Positions 13,725 to 24,330 of a DNA stretch of 64,000 nt are shown here, in pieces; position 1 is the first letter of the stretch, and each line of letters starts with the position of its first letter. The notes beneath the pieces are model-generated. The model was given only the letters and a program-made list of their open reading frames with translations. It had not been told where the DNA came from and did no database searches. Source of the DNA: Porodaedalea pini (taxonomy: Eukaryota > Basidiomycota > Agaricomycetes > Hymenochaetales > Hymenochaetaceae); assembly GCA_002794775.1 (NCBI GenBank), contig NBAY01000024.1, forward strand, positions 186,001-250,000, written 5' to 3'. The position numbers and the translations under genes are program-made.

Positions 13725-14897
13725 TTAGCGGGAGAAGACACGCCGGAGCGTATGTGCGTCACCCTGCGCCTGGGATCGGGAGCTTGAGCGGAGCCTGGGT
13801 TGGAGGAATACAGAGCCTCTTCCTCCATCTCTTCCTCTTGTATGGATAGAAGGGGGAAGAGCGGGGACCCGAAGGTTTTTATCGAAGACCGAGTCGCATT
13901 GGGAGCGAGATTCAGAATCAGAGACGGAGTCCAAGTCGTCGGCACCGTTGAATAGCCGTAAGGGCGGCGCGACGAGCGACTCGCTCGAGAGGAGGTCGTG
14001 CAGGCGGATGCGAGCTTCGTGTCTTGGCCCTTTTTGTCCTCCTCCTCCTCCTTCTTTCGCAGCTCCTTGTCCCTCGTTTTCCTTTTCTCCGTAAAAAGTT
14101 CTCTGATCGGGGAGTCGACGAGGAGAAGTCGGCGGGGAATGCACGGGAGTCGTGTAAGGCGAGCTTGAGGCGGTGCCGCTGAGAACGCGCCGCCGGAAGT
14201 GGTCTGGTGGGGGGGAGAGCGGGCGGGGGATCGGGTTGTGGTCTTCGATCGATGTGGAAATGGCTATGATGTGCGCGAGTGCGGGTGTACGTCGTTCGGG
14301 TAGCTCTGACTCGCGAGGCTTCGCACTCAATTCCGGCTTCAACTGCGACTCCGCGTTGGAATTGGGGGTTGAGGGACTTGCGTTGGAAGTGGATGTTAGA
14401 GAGTGCCGTGCGAGTGCGCACGCGAGCTCGTCGGGCGAGAGGATCGGGCCGGGTGTCCAGGCCGGGTTCGTAGGACGGCCCGTAGACGAGGACGAAGAGC
14501 ATGTTTGGGAGATTATGCTCGCGCTGTATCCAGTTGATCCAGAGCCCGATCCTAACCCCAGCCCACTTTCCGAGCCCGTACCAGACCCTGAATCGGAACG
14601 TTGCACGAGACCCGCGCGTTCCGCCCCCTCTTTATCTCCATTTCTATTGACACCAGCGTCGGTCTTCACGGTAGGGCAGGAAGCGACCGGTGAGTTCGCT
14701 TCACCTCCGCGACGGGAGGGATCGGCGATGCAGACGAGGCGCGAGGCCTTGCGCGGGAGGCGGCGGACGTTGTGGAGCGCATGAGTCAGCGAACGCGAGG
14801 ACGCGTGTGAGGCCGAGGTCGAGTGCGAGGATGGGGATGGAGGACAGGTAGATGTCCTTCTTTTGGGCTTTGGGATGGACTTTGAGGTGTCGGGCAT
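13725..14897 (-). CDS. Hypothetical Ser/Pro/Arg-rich disordered protein (390 aa)
   Basis: A single-exon frame from ATG 14897 (MPDTSKSIPKPKRR) to TGA at 13725. The frame stays open further upstream to 15167, but this ATG has a good context (AGCCATGCC) and begins the compositionally protein-like part. The sequence is low complexity: an SGSGTGSESG tract, Ser runs, Pro-rich stretches, and short ordered-looking pieces such as LSPDELACALARHSL and EARIRLHDLLSSESLVAPPL. No domain, signal peptide or membrane segment is evident. The DLLSSES motif near the C terminus resembles short linear motifs in fungal regulatory proteins, but this is only an impression. Frames on the opposite strand reflect the same GC-rich composition. 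It is convergent with the GH74 gene. Function unknown. Confidence 0.6.
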   Translation of the reverse strand: MPDTSKSIPKPKRRTSTCPPSPSSHSTSASHASSRSLTHALHNVRRLPRKASRLVCIADPSRRGGEANSPVASCPTVKTDAGVNRNGDKEGAERAGLVQRSDSGSGTGSESGLGLGSGSGSTGYSASIISQTCSSSSSTGRPTNPAWTPGPILSPDELACALARHSLTSTSNASPSTPNSNAESQLKPELSAKPRESELPERRTPALAHIIAISTSIEDHNPIPRPLSPPPDHFRRRVLSGTASSSPYTTPVHSPPTSPRRLPDQRTFYGEKENEGQGAAKEGGGGGQKGPRHEARIRLHDLLSSESLVAPPLRLFNGADDLDSVSDSESRSQCDSVFDKNLRVPALPPSIHTRGRDGGRGSVFLQPRLRSSSRSQAQGDAHTLRRVFSR

Positions 14898-16163
14898 GGC
14901 TATTTTCTCTTTTTGAGTGTTTCCCTTGAGTTTGGGGAACGCGGACTCAGAAAATGAGAAAGAGAAGTGGTGACACCTCATTCCTTTATACCCTTCATCG
15001 GAAGCGGAAACGGACAGGGATAGAGATAGAACGGAGGCCACAAAGCCGCGCAGCATCGTGTGGAAGACGAAGAAGGAAAAAAAAAGGTGGCCTGCTCTTA
15101 GATTTTGACTTTGGTTTGGTGGTTCGGTTTTGTGGCTCGCGGAGTCCCAATAGCCAGCTACAATCATAAGAGTAGAGAAGGCATGGATGCGGCCACGGAC
15201 TGCGCATGTAGGTAATGCACCGTTGGGCCAGGATTCGGGGATGATGGTATGTCAAAGCGCACGTTGGAACGGGGTGGTGATGTGGCTTGGTAGGCCTGTG
15301 CGTAAATGCAAGGTGATTTTCAGTTGCAAATGATAGATCTGACGATTGATAGAGGCAGATTTCTCAGTATTTTAGCTTGCCAGAGTCCTGTTCTTCCACG
15401 CTTGAAGAAGGATTGAGTATAAAATTAGCCTCGAGTGTCATGAGCGTCTTGATGTGTGCTTTGTTGCTAGGATGACCATGCGTTTGCAAGCAGGATCCAA
15501 TATGAAGACACAGCGTTTCAGATTCAGCATGGTTGAGCTACAATAACGATCAGTCACAGTTCATACACAGCGAGAGCAGTGACATGCAATAAGTAGAGAA
15601 GGAGATGAATGAGAGAGAAAGGGAATAAAGTTTACTTAACGGGCGCTTGTTTAGATCGACGATCAGATGGAGGTGTTACCTAATAATATCACTAGCGTCT
15701 CTTGTCTGCCTTGGCTGCTCTCTCTTTCTCCTACTCTCTGCATCCTGGTCCGACCCCCCTACGCTCTTTGCCTGCCATTTCTTACTTTCTCTCTCTCCAG
15801 CACCCTAATTAGTCCTCGTTCCCAATATCTGTCGATCGTCTGGACGCAAAAGGTTTCTAGCTGTCAAAGCCACCGGGAAGTTGGAAATCCGTTACATAAA
15901 ATCTGATTTAAATATAATAAATACCCCCGCCCTTCACTCTCGTCACCTCTCCACCACGCTCTTAGACATCTGAAAGCCGCATACGCTAGTCGATACGGCT
16001 TTTGAAGTAAAGGGGCGCAAAACTTGTTCAGTTTAGAGTTGGAGGCGCGTCGAGGCTCATCTAGTACTGTGCATTCGCCGCGCGTTTCTCGACAGACGGG
16101 TCTACCACTCATTTCACCTGCCTTGAAGACGCGTCGTCGTCAGCCACACTTCCTCTCTCTGCA
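14898..16163. other. Divergent promoter region between two hypothetical genes
   Basis: About 1.27 kb between divergent starts. It includes a CT-rich tract (15690-15810) and a TATA-like TATAATAAATA near 15912, about 250 bp before the plus-strand gene. Small open frames here lack protein-like character. Confidence 0.45.
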
Positions 16164-18347
16164 ATGCTGCTGCGCCTCATCCCCGAGCCACCGCTCCCGA
16201 CCATCCTCTTCACCCTCGCCTTCGGCAACCTCCCGGACGGCGTGCCTTATCCAGCAGCATGGACCTCACAGCTGCAACATATTCTACACGACGAGCTCGA
16301 AATGCCGCAGTACATCCACGCGCTCGATAAGGCGGCATGGGCGGCGTGTCTCCTGCATGAAGTTACCTTCAGCGTCGCTGCCCAGCGCGTGTCTGTATTA
16401 TTCGTGGACGGGACGAGTGTGGAGTGGCCCCTTGCGGATGGCGCGCTGGGAAGGGCGCTAAAGGAGGTAATGGACGATGTGAATGAGAGTGCTATTGCGG
16501 TGGAGATGGAGCAGCGCCGTGCGAGGGCGATACAGGCCGCGGCGCAGGCACAGGCGGCGCAGGAGCGGATGCCGGCTGCGCCGAGTCCGAGTCCCGCGAA
16601 GGGGAAGCATAAGAAATCAAGGAGCCTTTTGATGACGCTGGTCGCGTACGTTCATATGTTTCACTTCATACCTCGAATTTGATTCTAAAATCTATTCAGA
16701 TCATTTTGCCCCTCCTCCCAATCTTCTTCCCCACCAGCGCTCCTTCCACTGCCACTGGCCCCCCCTCCCCCACTCACGCCCCTCGAACTGGCACCTCCGC
16801 CTCCCGAACCGCCGCAGTCATCGCGTTACCTGCGCCGCAAGGCACGTGGTGCACTCGTTGATATCTATAGGCGGTATATCATCCCTGCGCTTGCCCTCGA
16901 GTCGCCATTCTCCGTTAGCAGGAGCGGCGCGGAAGGAGGAGGAGGGTATATACTATGGAATTTGCAGAGTATACTGCGCCGTATAGAGGAGCGCATGCAC
17001 CTGCTTGGGTTGGAGCTCGGTTTCTCTTCCTCCTCACCTGCCTCTCTTTCACGTTCCAATTCTTCTTCAACATCCAACCCGAAACGCCACCGTGTCTCCC
17101 CTTCTACGCTCTCAGAATCCCCCTTTGAAGAGGAAGAAGAGGACACCTCGAGCGCGAGCGGGACGACGGAGGAGAGTGAGAGTGCGGATACGGATGCGAG
17201 CTCGGTATCAGCGCATACGCCGCGCGATGTGCTGCCAGCTTATCCTGTTCTGTGCGCCGCTCCTGCGCAAGAGGACGAAAGCGTTAAGAAGGAGGGAGGA
17301 ATCGTTAACCCTGCTACGCGACTTGCTCCGTCTTCGTCTACTTCTCATCAACAAACTACACCTCGATCGCGGCGCACGTCCAAACGCCAATCTCATCCGA
17401 ACCGACACCCGTCCAAGCACGTTAACAACCCTCAGCACCAAGCGCAACAGCATGAATACGCGCTCCTGCACGCGAGCACGATTCGGCTTCGCGCGCTTAT
17501 CGCACGTACGTCTTCATTTGCACACGTGCAAGCGGAGGAACGGAGCGCGGCGCTCGTCCTCCTAGAGCGAAAGAGCCGGAGGCGGGCGTGGTCATCGAAG
17601 CAGCTGATGGGCGGCTCGGAGGTAGGGATGGGGATGAGGGAGGGGTTGGGCGTCCCTGTTAGGGAGAGTAGTTTGAGGTGGTGCTGGATGCCGGGGACGT
17701 CAGCGGGAGTGAGACAAAAGAGTGAGAGTGAGAGATTGGTGTTCGTGGGCGTACCCCGCATGCCTGGCGGGTTGCTCGCTGCGCGTCGAGAGATGGAGGC
17801 AGAGATGAAGATAGAGCTCCCGAACCCGACTCCGATCCTGGTTCCGACTCACCGTGTCCCTTCGCAGGAGGGGAGCGTACCCTTCCCGCAAACGGAGGGC
17901 GACGGAGGGGACGATTTTTGTTCTACAGGCCCGCAGGATACGAGCCGACTTTTCGGCGCTGTCGATGGCGAGGGCGAGGAGTTTGAATCTGTGGTTCTTG
18001 AGCAGACTCGGGGAAAGGAGATTATGGGTGGTAGGGCAGCGTACGCGCGCTCGTACTCGTCCGATGATCTCCCGGGTCTCTTCTCATCCTCATCCTCTCC
18101 CCCTTCTTCCGACTTTGAGGCATCTGCGTTTGAGGACTCCGAATCGGAGGAGATGGGAACGGAGCTTGACAGACCGTTCCATACGTTCGAAGATGGCGAC
18201 TCATTTGACCCGCCGTGTGATGCGTTCGCGTCTGCGTTGTGCTTTGAAGAGGTCTCGGACTTTAGCATGAAGCTCAATAAGGGGACGGCGGGTATGGGGC
18301 CGAGAACGAGGATACATGCGCGGAGGAGAGCGGCGCTCTCGCGGTGA
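16164..18347 (+). CDS. Conserved-looking hypothetical protein (709 aa, two exons)
   Basis: Exons 16164-16645 and 16700-18347 join through a 54-bp GT-AG intron in phase 2 (LMTLVA to SFCPSS) to give 710 codons including the stop. Residues 1-120 look globular (FGNLPDGVPYPAAWTSQLQ, LDKAAWAACLLHEVTFSV), followed by an Ala/Gln-rich helix of about residues 115-140. After a Pro-rich linker comes YLRRKARGALVDIYRRYIIP and GGYILWNLQSILRRIEERM, then a long acidic/Ser-rich tail with a conserved-looking WCWMPGTSAGVRQ patch. No catalytic motif, signal peptide or clear transmembrane segment is visible. The intron join and the shift from ordered to disordered segments support a real gene. I do not recognise the family. 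Confidence 0.72.
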
Positions 18348-19783
18348 CTTCGTCTTTCGTCTGTTCTTCGTTCGTTGTTTCCGTCCATCCACGCGTCCAC
18401 AGTTCTCCCATCGACAAGTCAAGTCAAGTCAAGAAGCAAAAGCAATCCTCCGCATCGTCATCCCAAGCCACCGACCTCTCCGCCACCACCACTCCAATCT
18501 CGAAACAGCATATCGTATCGTATCCTTATCAGTATCACTATCAGTATCTTCGCCGCCGCAGCGCATATTCAGCTCAAGTCTACGCATACGCATAATCTCG
18601 TCCTCGCTTCTCTCTCATTTCATCGCTCGTCGTTTCCGTTCTTTCATTATCATTTTTTACCCTTCTTTGGTCATCATCCAGATAACATTTCACAGTTGTT
18701 TCAAGCAAAGCAAAGGTATTGGGGATTCTCTTCCATTCATCTCATTCATTCGAAATCAATCAAACCAAATCAATCAATCTGCATACCGATACCAGCATCA
18801 TCCGACAAAGCATATTCATACTTGCATTTCATATCCATACTCATATTCATATTGCTCATTTATTCAGTCTTAGACCCTCCCTTGCACTCGCACTCGTTCC
18901 CGAATGTTCACGCTGTATTTCTTTCTTTGCCGCTTCTGTCCTGGTCTACGACTCCAACTGTCTTTTCTTTTCCTTTCTCGTTCTGTATATCGCATAATTC
19001 AGATAGTGCCCGTTTATTTCTTAGGGCTAGTGACGTTGCCTCTCCTGTCCATTCTCCTCCCTTTGCTTTGCTCTTCTCAATTGCATCTCTGATCCCCCTC
19101 TCCTTCTGCTCTCATCGCATATCGATAGCTTTTGGGCTTCAAGTGTCTCGACTCTTTTTCTTTTCTTCTTACAAAGCTGCATCTCTCGTTATCCTTACGG
19201 ACCCCCGTTCATTTCCTTTAATCCTTCCTGCCGTCCGCAATGCCTCGCAACGCCTTCTTGCGACCCTTTCCTTCCTTGCTCGATCTTCCGCATGCTATTT
19301 GACATTGCTTTCGAAATCCGTCCGATCCCATCCTTGCTGTTCTGTCCTCCCATCATTAATAGGTCCCCCTGCACAATATATCTGCGAAATCCCAGTCGAC
19401 ATGATTTTTCTGCTACTGCGCAAGCTTGAAGTATCCGATGGCAAGAAAAATGCTTTGACTCAAATCTTTCATACGGCGGCTACCCTTCATCATGTATGCC
19501 GAGCCGCAACGGCGGGAGATGGACGAAGCTCATGGATTTGCCTCTGTACCAGAGATTGCAGCCGGCCAACCGCACAAGGTACAAGTGATATTTTGTAAAG
19601 CTAGGACATTTCAGAATTTAATTGGAATGTCAATTGAACTGGTGATTTGGTAATACAAACAGAAAACTACGAAGAACAAATTTCCTGTCGATAACACACA
19701 TACATGTATCAGGTACCTCAATAAGCTGACTACACACTTCGTTGTTTTAGATTGCATTAGGCCTGTGTTCCATTCCCCTGCCC
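18348..19783. other. Pyrimidine-rich low-complexity tract, probably 3' UTR and intergenic
   Basis: CT-rich DNA with short simple repeats (TCAAGTCAAGTCAAG, AATCAATCAAACC, CATATTCATA). One frame is open for 407 codons (18375-19598), but it has no convincing start and its predicted protein is just Ser/Leu/Phe/His expected from CT-rich DNA. I treat this as non-coding. Convergent 3' ends of the flanking genes lie at its edges. Confidence 0.55.
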
Positions 19784-20989
19784 TCATACCAGGTCTCGGG
19801 TCCCTTTTACAGAAGGAATTAGCATAAGCCTGTGGTCGCTTCGTTCTACACTCACTTTTCTATTCTTGAGCCTCGAATTCTTCATTCTCCTAATGTACCA
19901 CTCGCCCTGCGTCACATTCGGGTGGTACCTCACTCGGTCCTCAGGGCTCATACGGGAAATCGCCTCCTTCACTACATCGCTCTCTTCCAGCGCACGGAGG
20001 TGCACATCATTAGCAGGACGTGAGAAGAACACGACTGACCAGCGAGGGTAAGAGCCTTGCGCGCCAGGCGGAGGCACAACGCGGTGCATGTTTGAGCGTA
20101 GAATTCCTGCTGAGAACAGAGAAAGTGCGTCCCCGATGTTACAGATGGCATGCCCAGGAATTGGGCGGACGTACTGCCAATCCGGACTATCCGGAGGGAG
20201 CACCTGAAGTCCGCCGAGCCGGTTGTGTAGGAAGGAAAGCGACCCAACGTCGGTGTGGGCACCAATCGCTAATTTGTCCTTGTCAATGGTACCCCCGATG
20301 TTAAGGTGCTTGGGAGGGCTCTTGATGCAACGCGCTTCCGAGCCGCTCGGGTCCATAAGCGCATGAAGTTTGAGAAGCGCGCCCGCTGTGAGGCCAAGCT
20401 TGTTCTCGAAGACAGACAGTATGGTGTCGACGACACCGAGGGACTTGCGCGAGAACGGAGCAATAGTCGACTCCATGCGCGCAATCACGGTCGAAGGATA
20501 GGTGCGATGTATGACCTGGGGGTACGCAAGAACGTCCTCCTTGGCGATACTGATCATCTCGTTGTTGTCAGGATTACCGTACTCATTTGTTGCATTTGTA
20601 CCCAGTGCTTTGTATCTTTTCCCGAGGAGTCAAGAGTCTCGAGCATATTCATAGCATGGTGATTTCTTACCCGAGAGCCGTCCCGCTATCTCCTCGCTCG
20701 AATTTCATCTTCTCGTCTATCGGAAGATCCATCGTCTCGGATCCCATTTCGAACATCCCTTCAACTTCATTATTGGCACCGTGGTTCTTCAGACTGGAGA
20801 CATTTGAGCAAAGATCAGAGGGATTTTGGTAGAATGGGGTACTCACTACCAGAATCCCAATTCCGTCGCAGCCTTCCAGAGTTTCTCAATCTCTTGAGAG
20901 TCGCCGGCTTTAATGAGCTCATAGTCGACGACCAACAGAGGGTGTGTGGGAATGTCATCAGGAAAAGGAGGGAGTGCTAGTCCAGGCAT
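19784..20989 (-). CDS. 2-oxoglutarate/Fe(II)-dependent dioxygenase (isopenicillin-N-synthase-like)
   Basis: Three exons on the minus strand, 20847-20989, 20671-20793 and 19784-20615, join in frame to a 365-residue protein starting MPGLALPPFPDDIP. The DIOX_N region is exons 1-2 (LLVVDYELI, GFWYLKNHG). The double-stranded beta-helix core follows with the metal ligands H209 and D211 (GAHTDVGSL) and H266 (SNMHRVVPPP), and the 2-oxoglutarate anchor R280 (PRWSVVFFSRP). Such fungal enzymes hydroxylate, desaturate or cyclise small molecules; the substrate cannot be read here. The second intron uses an AAAAG acceptor, chosen because it restores the family's GYKA..TNA stretch and the frame. No secondary-metabolite backbone gene is nearby. 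All key residues are present and the gene appears functional. Confidence 0.9.
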
Positions 20990-21103
20990 GTTAAGTGAGG
21001 ACGAAGCTGGTGCTACAGCTAGGTACCTTCGGGCGGATGCTCAGATCCCCCGTTCTTATGCTACGAGGGCGAGAGTTCGGTTATAGTCAAGAGAGCGAAC
21101 GAG

Positions 21104-21395
21104 ATGAGCGGAGTCCCGTCTGAGCTTTTACTGCGGATTTCTGAGTAGCACCTGACAAGAGGTCCGATAAGCGTCTTCTCTGAGTTATTGAGTAGATGCC
21201 AGATACACAAAGTTCTGAGACTTCTCCGTTCGACTCCGTTTGCGACGTATCGCCTGCATAATTTTGTCTCGTATGTTAAGCTCGAAGGTCATACTAGTAT
21301 ACCGCAGAAAGGATTGCAGGAGATCAGTAAAAATGTAACCAAGTTCAAGTTGGAAACGAAATTATCTCCTGCCGAGCACGTGACTGCTACATGAT
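21104..21395 (+). pseudogene. F-box-like gene remnant
   Basis: ATG at 21104 opens MSGVPSELLLRISE, the typical start of a fungal F-box (LPxELLLRIxExL), and then hits TAG. The same frame continues weakly (HLTRG, then FSELLS and ATYRLHNFVSY) to a stop at about 21392. If real, it was a substrate adaptor of an SCF ubiquitin ligase. It lies about 115 bp from the oxygenase start, in divergent orientation, so the two may once have shared a promoter. Only the first 14 residues support the call. Confidence 0.35.
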
Positions 21396-22397
21396 CCGCC
21401 GATCAATGCGACGATCAGTTGTTCAGTTGTTCCATCTCTTCGATTTTACCACCTCAAGATGTCAATATCGAATTTCGTCCAGCTTTTGGTCATTAACATT
21501 GCAGGTGGATCTAAAACTACATTATTACTCTGTAAAAATATTCTCAGAAAATTACCTCTCAGATTATTTGCAGATCACTGCTTTGAGTGTCATTGCTCAT
21601 CCTCTCCTATAGGAGTGCTATATAGATTGTGTAAGCCCTGCCTTTCTACCGCACCGTTCGGCGCTCCTTTTCGTTAGCTTTTACTTCCACAACACACTGC
21701 TCTGTACATGCTGCAGACCTATAGAATTGGTTCAACCGAAGTTCGTGCGACCTAAGCTCACCCAACACACTACAGTCCTACATCTCCGAGTCATCTGTTT
21801 ACACAGCATTATAACACATTGCTCACCAGAACTTACTGTGTTATCACCATCACTAGTACTGCTTCCTTCCAATCCGATGTATCTGAAAACGCTGGCTTGA
21901 ATTTGGGCGAATCACGGATCCGGACTGCTCCAGCGGCCATGATATGGGATATCACGAGAAGCAAAGCAAATTTCAAAGCCATGCATTCCATTGACGATTT
22001 GATGTCCATTTCCTTTGCGACGTGCTACTTGCTTTGCTCTGTATTCCCAATCTCAACTCCGATAAAGCCGTGCTTTTACCATAGTAAAGCTCAGTTAAAC
22101 TAATGAGGATAACATGTTAGGAACTTCAAGCGAGAACACTTGCATGGCAGGAAACCAAGACGGAATACGATGTGGTATCCAAATGAGCACATCTCGCATC
22201 CATGACCTGCCCTAAAACAATGGCTTGATCTCATGCAGTAAATTTTACAGATAAAGTGTGTCAGCTCGGATTTATATCTATATTTGTTTTCTAATCTCCT
22301 GTCCAGAGACAAGATGGATACAGTAGCAGTCTCTTATGCTGAGTACATTGACAAGCCTCGTTAGGTGATCAAAGTTTTTCTATTTCCTTCCTGAGCT
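21396..22397. other. Intergenic region with no recognised gene
   Basis: About 1 kb with small open frames that show no family features. The piece at 22315-22360 resembles the 3' flank of the paralogous coiled-coil gene at 62977 (see findings) and is probably the 3' UTR of the gene at 22398. Confidence 0.4.
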
Positions 22398-22622
22398 CTA
22401 TCTGCCTCCTCGAACCTCAGCCTTCCACTGTGCCAGGAGCTTCCTCTGTTCCACCAAGTTTCCCTTCTGCTTCGAAAAGGCTGTGACTTGACTTGGTAAG
22501 TCCGCCAATCTTTCCTGCTTTCCGATGTCTTCCAGCTGTCTGTCTATCGAATCAATCTGCTTTTGGATGTCCTTGGCAGTGACTGGCTTGGTCGACTCAG
22601 ATGTGCTTGCTTGTGCTGACAT
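22398..22622 (-). CDS. Small coiled-coil protein (74 aa), paralogue of the one at 62977-63405
   Basis: A single-exon frame from ATG 22622 (MSAQASTSESTKP) to TAG at 22398. After a Ser/Thr-rich head, residues 16-70 form heptad-like helices (AKDIQKQIDSIDRQLEDIG, then LPSQVTAFSKQKGNLVEQRK). The segment LPSQVTAFSKQKGNL shares the pattern [KL]P[SQ]x[VI]TxxxxxK with two repeats in the protein at 63 kb, and the flanking non-coding DNA is also similar. A TATA box lies about 85 bp upstream and CAAGCA immediately precedes the ATG. No known domain is recognised; it could mediate homo- or hetero-oligomerisation. The shared promoter layout makes a real gene more likely than its small size suggests. Confidence 0.55.
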   Translation of the reverse strand: MSAQASTSESTKPVTAKDIQKQIDSIDRQLEDIGKQERLADLPSQVTAFSKQKGNLVEQRKLLAQWKAEVRGGR

Positions 22623-22706
22623 TGCTTGGGCTTGATAATGTTAAGGGCAAGGATGGGGGTTTCTAGGGAGCTTGTTCATAGTGCTCTAGAGTCCAAGAAT
22701 GTCTCC

Positions 22707-22713
22707 TTTTATA
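22707..22713 (-). promoter_or_regulatory. TATA box of the 74-aa coiled-coil gene
   Basis: On the minus strand the sequence reads CCTTATAAAAGGAG, 85-91 bp before the ATG. The same arrangement (GGCTATAAAATGGGG) precedes the paralogue at 63 kb. Confidence 0.5.
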
Positions 22714-23084
22714 AGGCGTAGCTAGAGTTATATCATGATATCATGATGCAGCCCGTTAACTTCACACATTCAAGGTCAACTGGTATCTCACAATGCGTTA
22801 ATATTGATCCTAGCTTGGAGCAAAGAAATGGCGAGCTGAGAATAGAAAAGGTCTAAGGGTTAGCCATACAGGAACAAGTGCATCGGCAAACGGATACGAT
22901 AGAGTCTAAAATAAGAATATCGGATGCAAAATAGAGTGCGGCTTTTGAAGTAACTCATTGATTCAGACTCTTTTTTGATTGGGATCATTGATATCAAAGT
23001 AGTTTAGCCCTACCTGTTGTGCTTCCACTTGATCAAAGTCTTAAACACAGGTGCAAAGTGCATTGATGCAGAAGAATCAGAGAG
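22714..23084. other. AT-rich spacer
   Basis: Contains a short ATATCATGATATCATGA palindromic run near 22730. No gene is recognised. Confidence 0.4.
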
Positions 23085-23099
23085 CATCAGGAAAAACCT

Positions 23100-23345
23100 C
23101 CCAGTGGAATATCATGGAATAATTTTAGAATAGAAAGACATTTGTAGAATAGTTCGGAATGACATTAGGATGGATTTGGACCCCTTGGAATTGCACGGAA
23201 TTGAGTAGAAAAAAGGATCTGTCTTGGAATTTGCTAGAATCAGCAAGGTGGTTTGTGGAATTGCACGAAATTGAGTAGAGTAATAAAATTGTATTGGAAT
23301 TTTCTGGAATCGGCAAGGTGGGTTGTGGAATGAGCTAGAAAATGT
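23100..23345. repeat. GGAAT-rich subterminal repeats, left
   Basis: Frequent GGAAT and AGAAT words. Two longer copies, of about 75-80 bp, repeat the order GGAATTGCAC - GAATTGAGTAGA - TTGGAATTT - GAATC(A/G)GCAAGGTGG at about 23187-23255 and 23258-23330. Confidence 0.7.
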
Positions 23346-23359
23346 TATAGCAAATGCAG

Positions 23360-24010
23360 CATTTGAGCACCTCAGAAACTTGTAAAATCCATATCTCACT
23401 CAATTCTTCACAGAATAAGTTCAAAAAAGTTGCTAAATTTATGTTTCAATGGCTTCTAGATTTATGTGAGCTTAATGGACAGAAGGTGGAATATTAAGGC
23501 TGCAGTAGTGAGAATATGTGTTTTTCTAGTAAAACTCCTTCCCTGAATTTCCCTGAGCTCAATTGTGAAGCTAATGACATGAAACTTGTTGGAGAATGGC
23601 CTTATATTATATTGTTGATTTTATGAGGGCTGAACTAGAGTGAATGTCTCTTGATCTGCTTAACTGTTGTGCTGAAACTCAAATTTGCTTGACTCAGACT
23701 GTCTTCAAAAAATTCCATGCATTGTTATAAGCCATCTAAAATTCAATATACATTATATAGACCATTCTACAACAATTTTCATGTCATTAGCTTCACAATT
23801 GAGCTCAGGGAAATTCAGGGAAGGAGTTTTACTAGAAAAACACATATTCTCACTACTGCAGCCTCAATATTCCATATTCTGTCCTCTAAGCTTACACAAA
23901 TTTTAGAAACTATTGAAACATAAATTTAGAAACTTTTTTGAAGAGTTTTTGTGAAGAATTGAGTGAGATATGATATATTTTGTATTTGGAGGCACTTCAG
24001 GTGACAAACA
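23360..24010. repeat. Fold-back (long inverted) repeat element 2
   Basis: Two arms of about 260 bp (23360-23620 and 23750-24010) are inverted copies. Both contain TCACTCAATTCTTCACA, AATATGTGTTTTTCTAGT and AAACTCCTTCCCTGAATTTC. The loop is about 120 bp. The inner arm sequence aligns loosely with that of fold-back 1 (ATGTC.TTAGCTTCA...GAGCTCAGG), so they form one family. It could be transcribed into a long hairpin RNA. Confidence 0.75.
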
Positions 24011-24029
24011 CTGCTAAGTCCAATCCTGG

Positions 24030-24330
24030 ATGCATCGTCCACAGAAGAGGTGTGGGAACTTGATCACGTGTATGTTGGTTTTGGCACGACATGTCACACA
24101 GTCTTTACATCTGCTACCACTCCAATATGTCTGGTGCCGATGTCCTTACAGAATGTCTGAAAAAACCCTCGATTGCACCCACTGCAACCATCACACATGA
24201 AGTGGTAGCCTTGCCAGCTGCCTGGTGGGACACACTCACTGCTGCAGGCAACATGACATCCGAGTTCCGACTTTCAACTTATTAGAACACTCGTCTTCAA
24301 GCTGAAGACCGTAAAATCTGCCACAACAGT
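24030..24330 (-). other. Cysteine-rich coding remnant, unidentified
   Basis: Minus-strand translation gives cysteine-dense pieces in shifting frames: ECVPPGSWQGYHFMCDGCSG and CNRGFFQTFCKD, then CVTCRAKTN and FCGRCIQDW. This could be a decayed zinc-binding domain. Stops and frame changes prevent assignment. Confidence 0.25.

Noticed and set aside
14173..14784. A 203-codon plus-strand frame opposite the hypothetical gene at 13725-14897
   Set aside because: Mirror image of a GC-rich coding region; the minus-strand frame is longer and has a plausible start and composition.
18375..19598. A 407-codon open frame on the plus strand
   Set aside because: The DNA is CT-rich and so lacks stop codons by composition; the predicted protein is low-complexity Ser/Leu/Phe/His with no start context or domain. 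More likely 3' UTR and intergenic DNA.
19784..21395. A secondary-metabolite gene cluster around the 2OG-Fe(II) oxygenase
   Set aside because: No backbone synthase, P450 or dedicated regulator is adjacent; the neighbours are hypothetical or dead genes.
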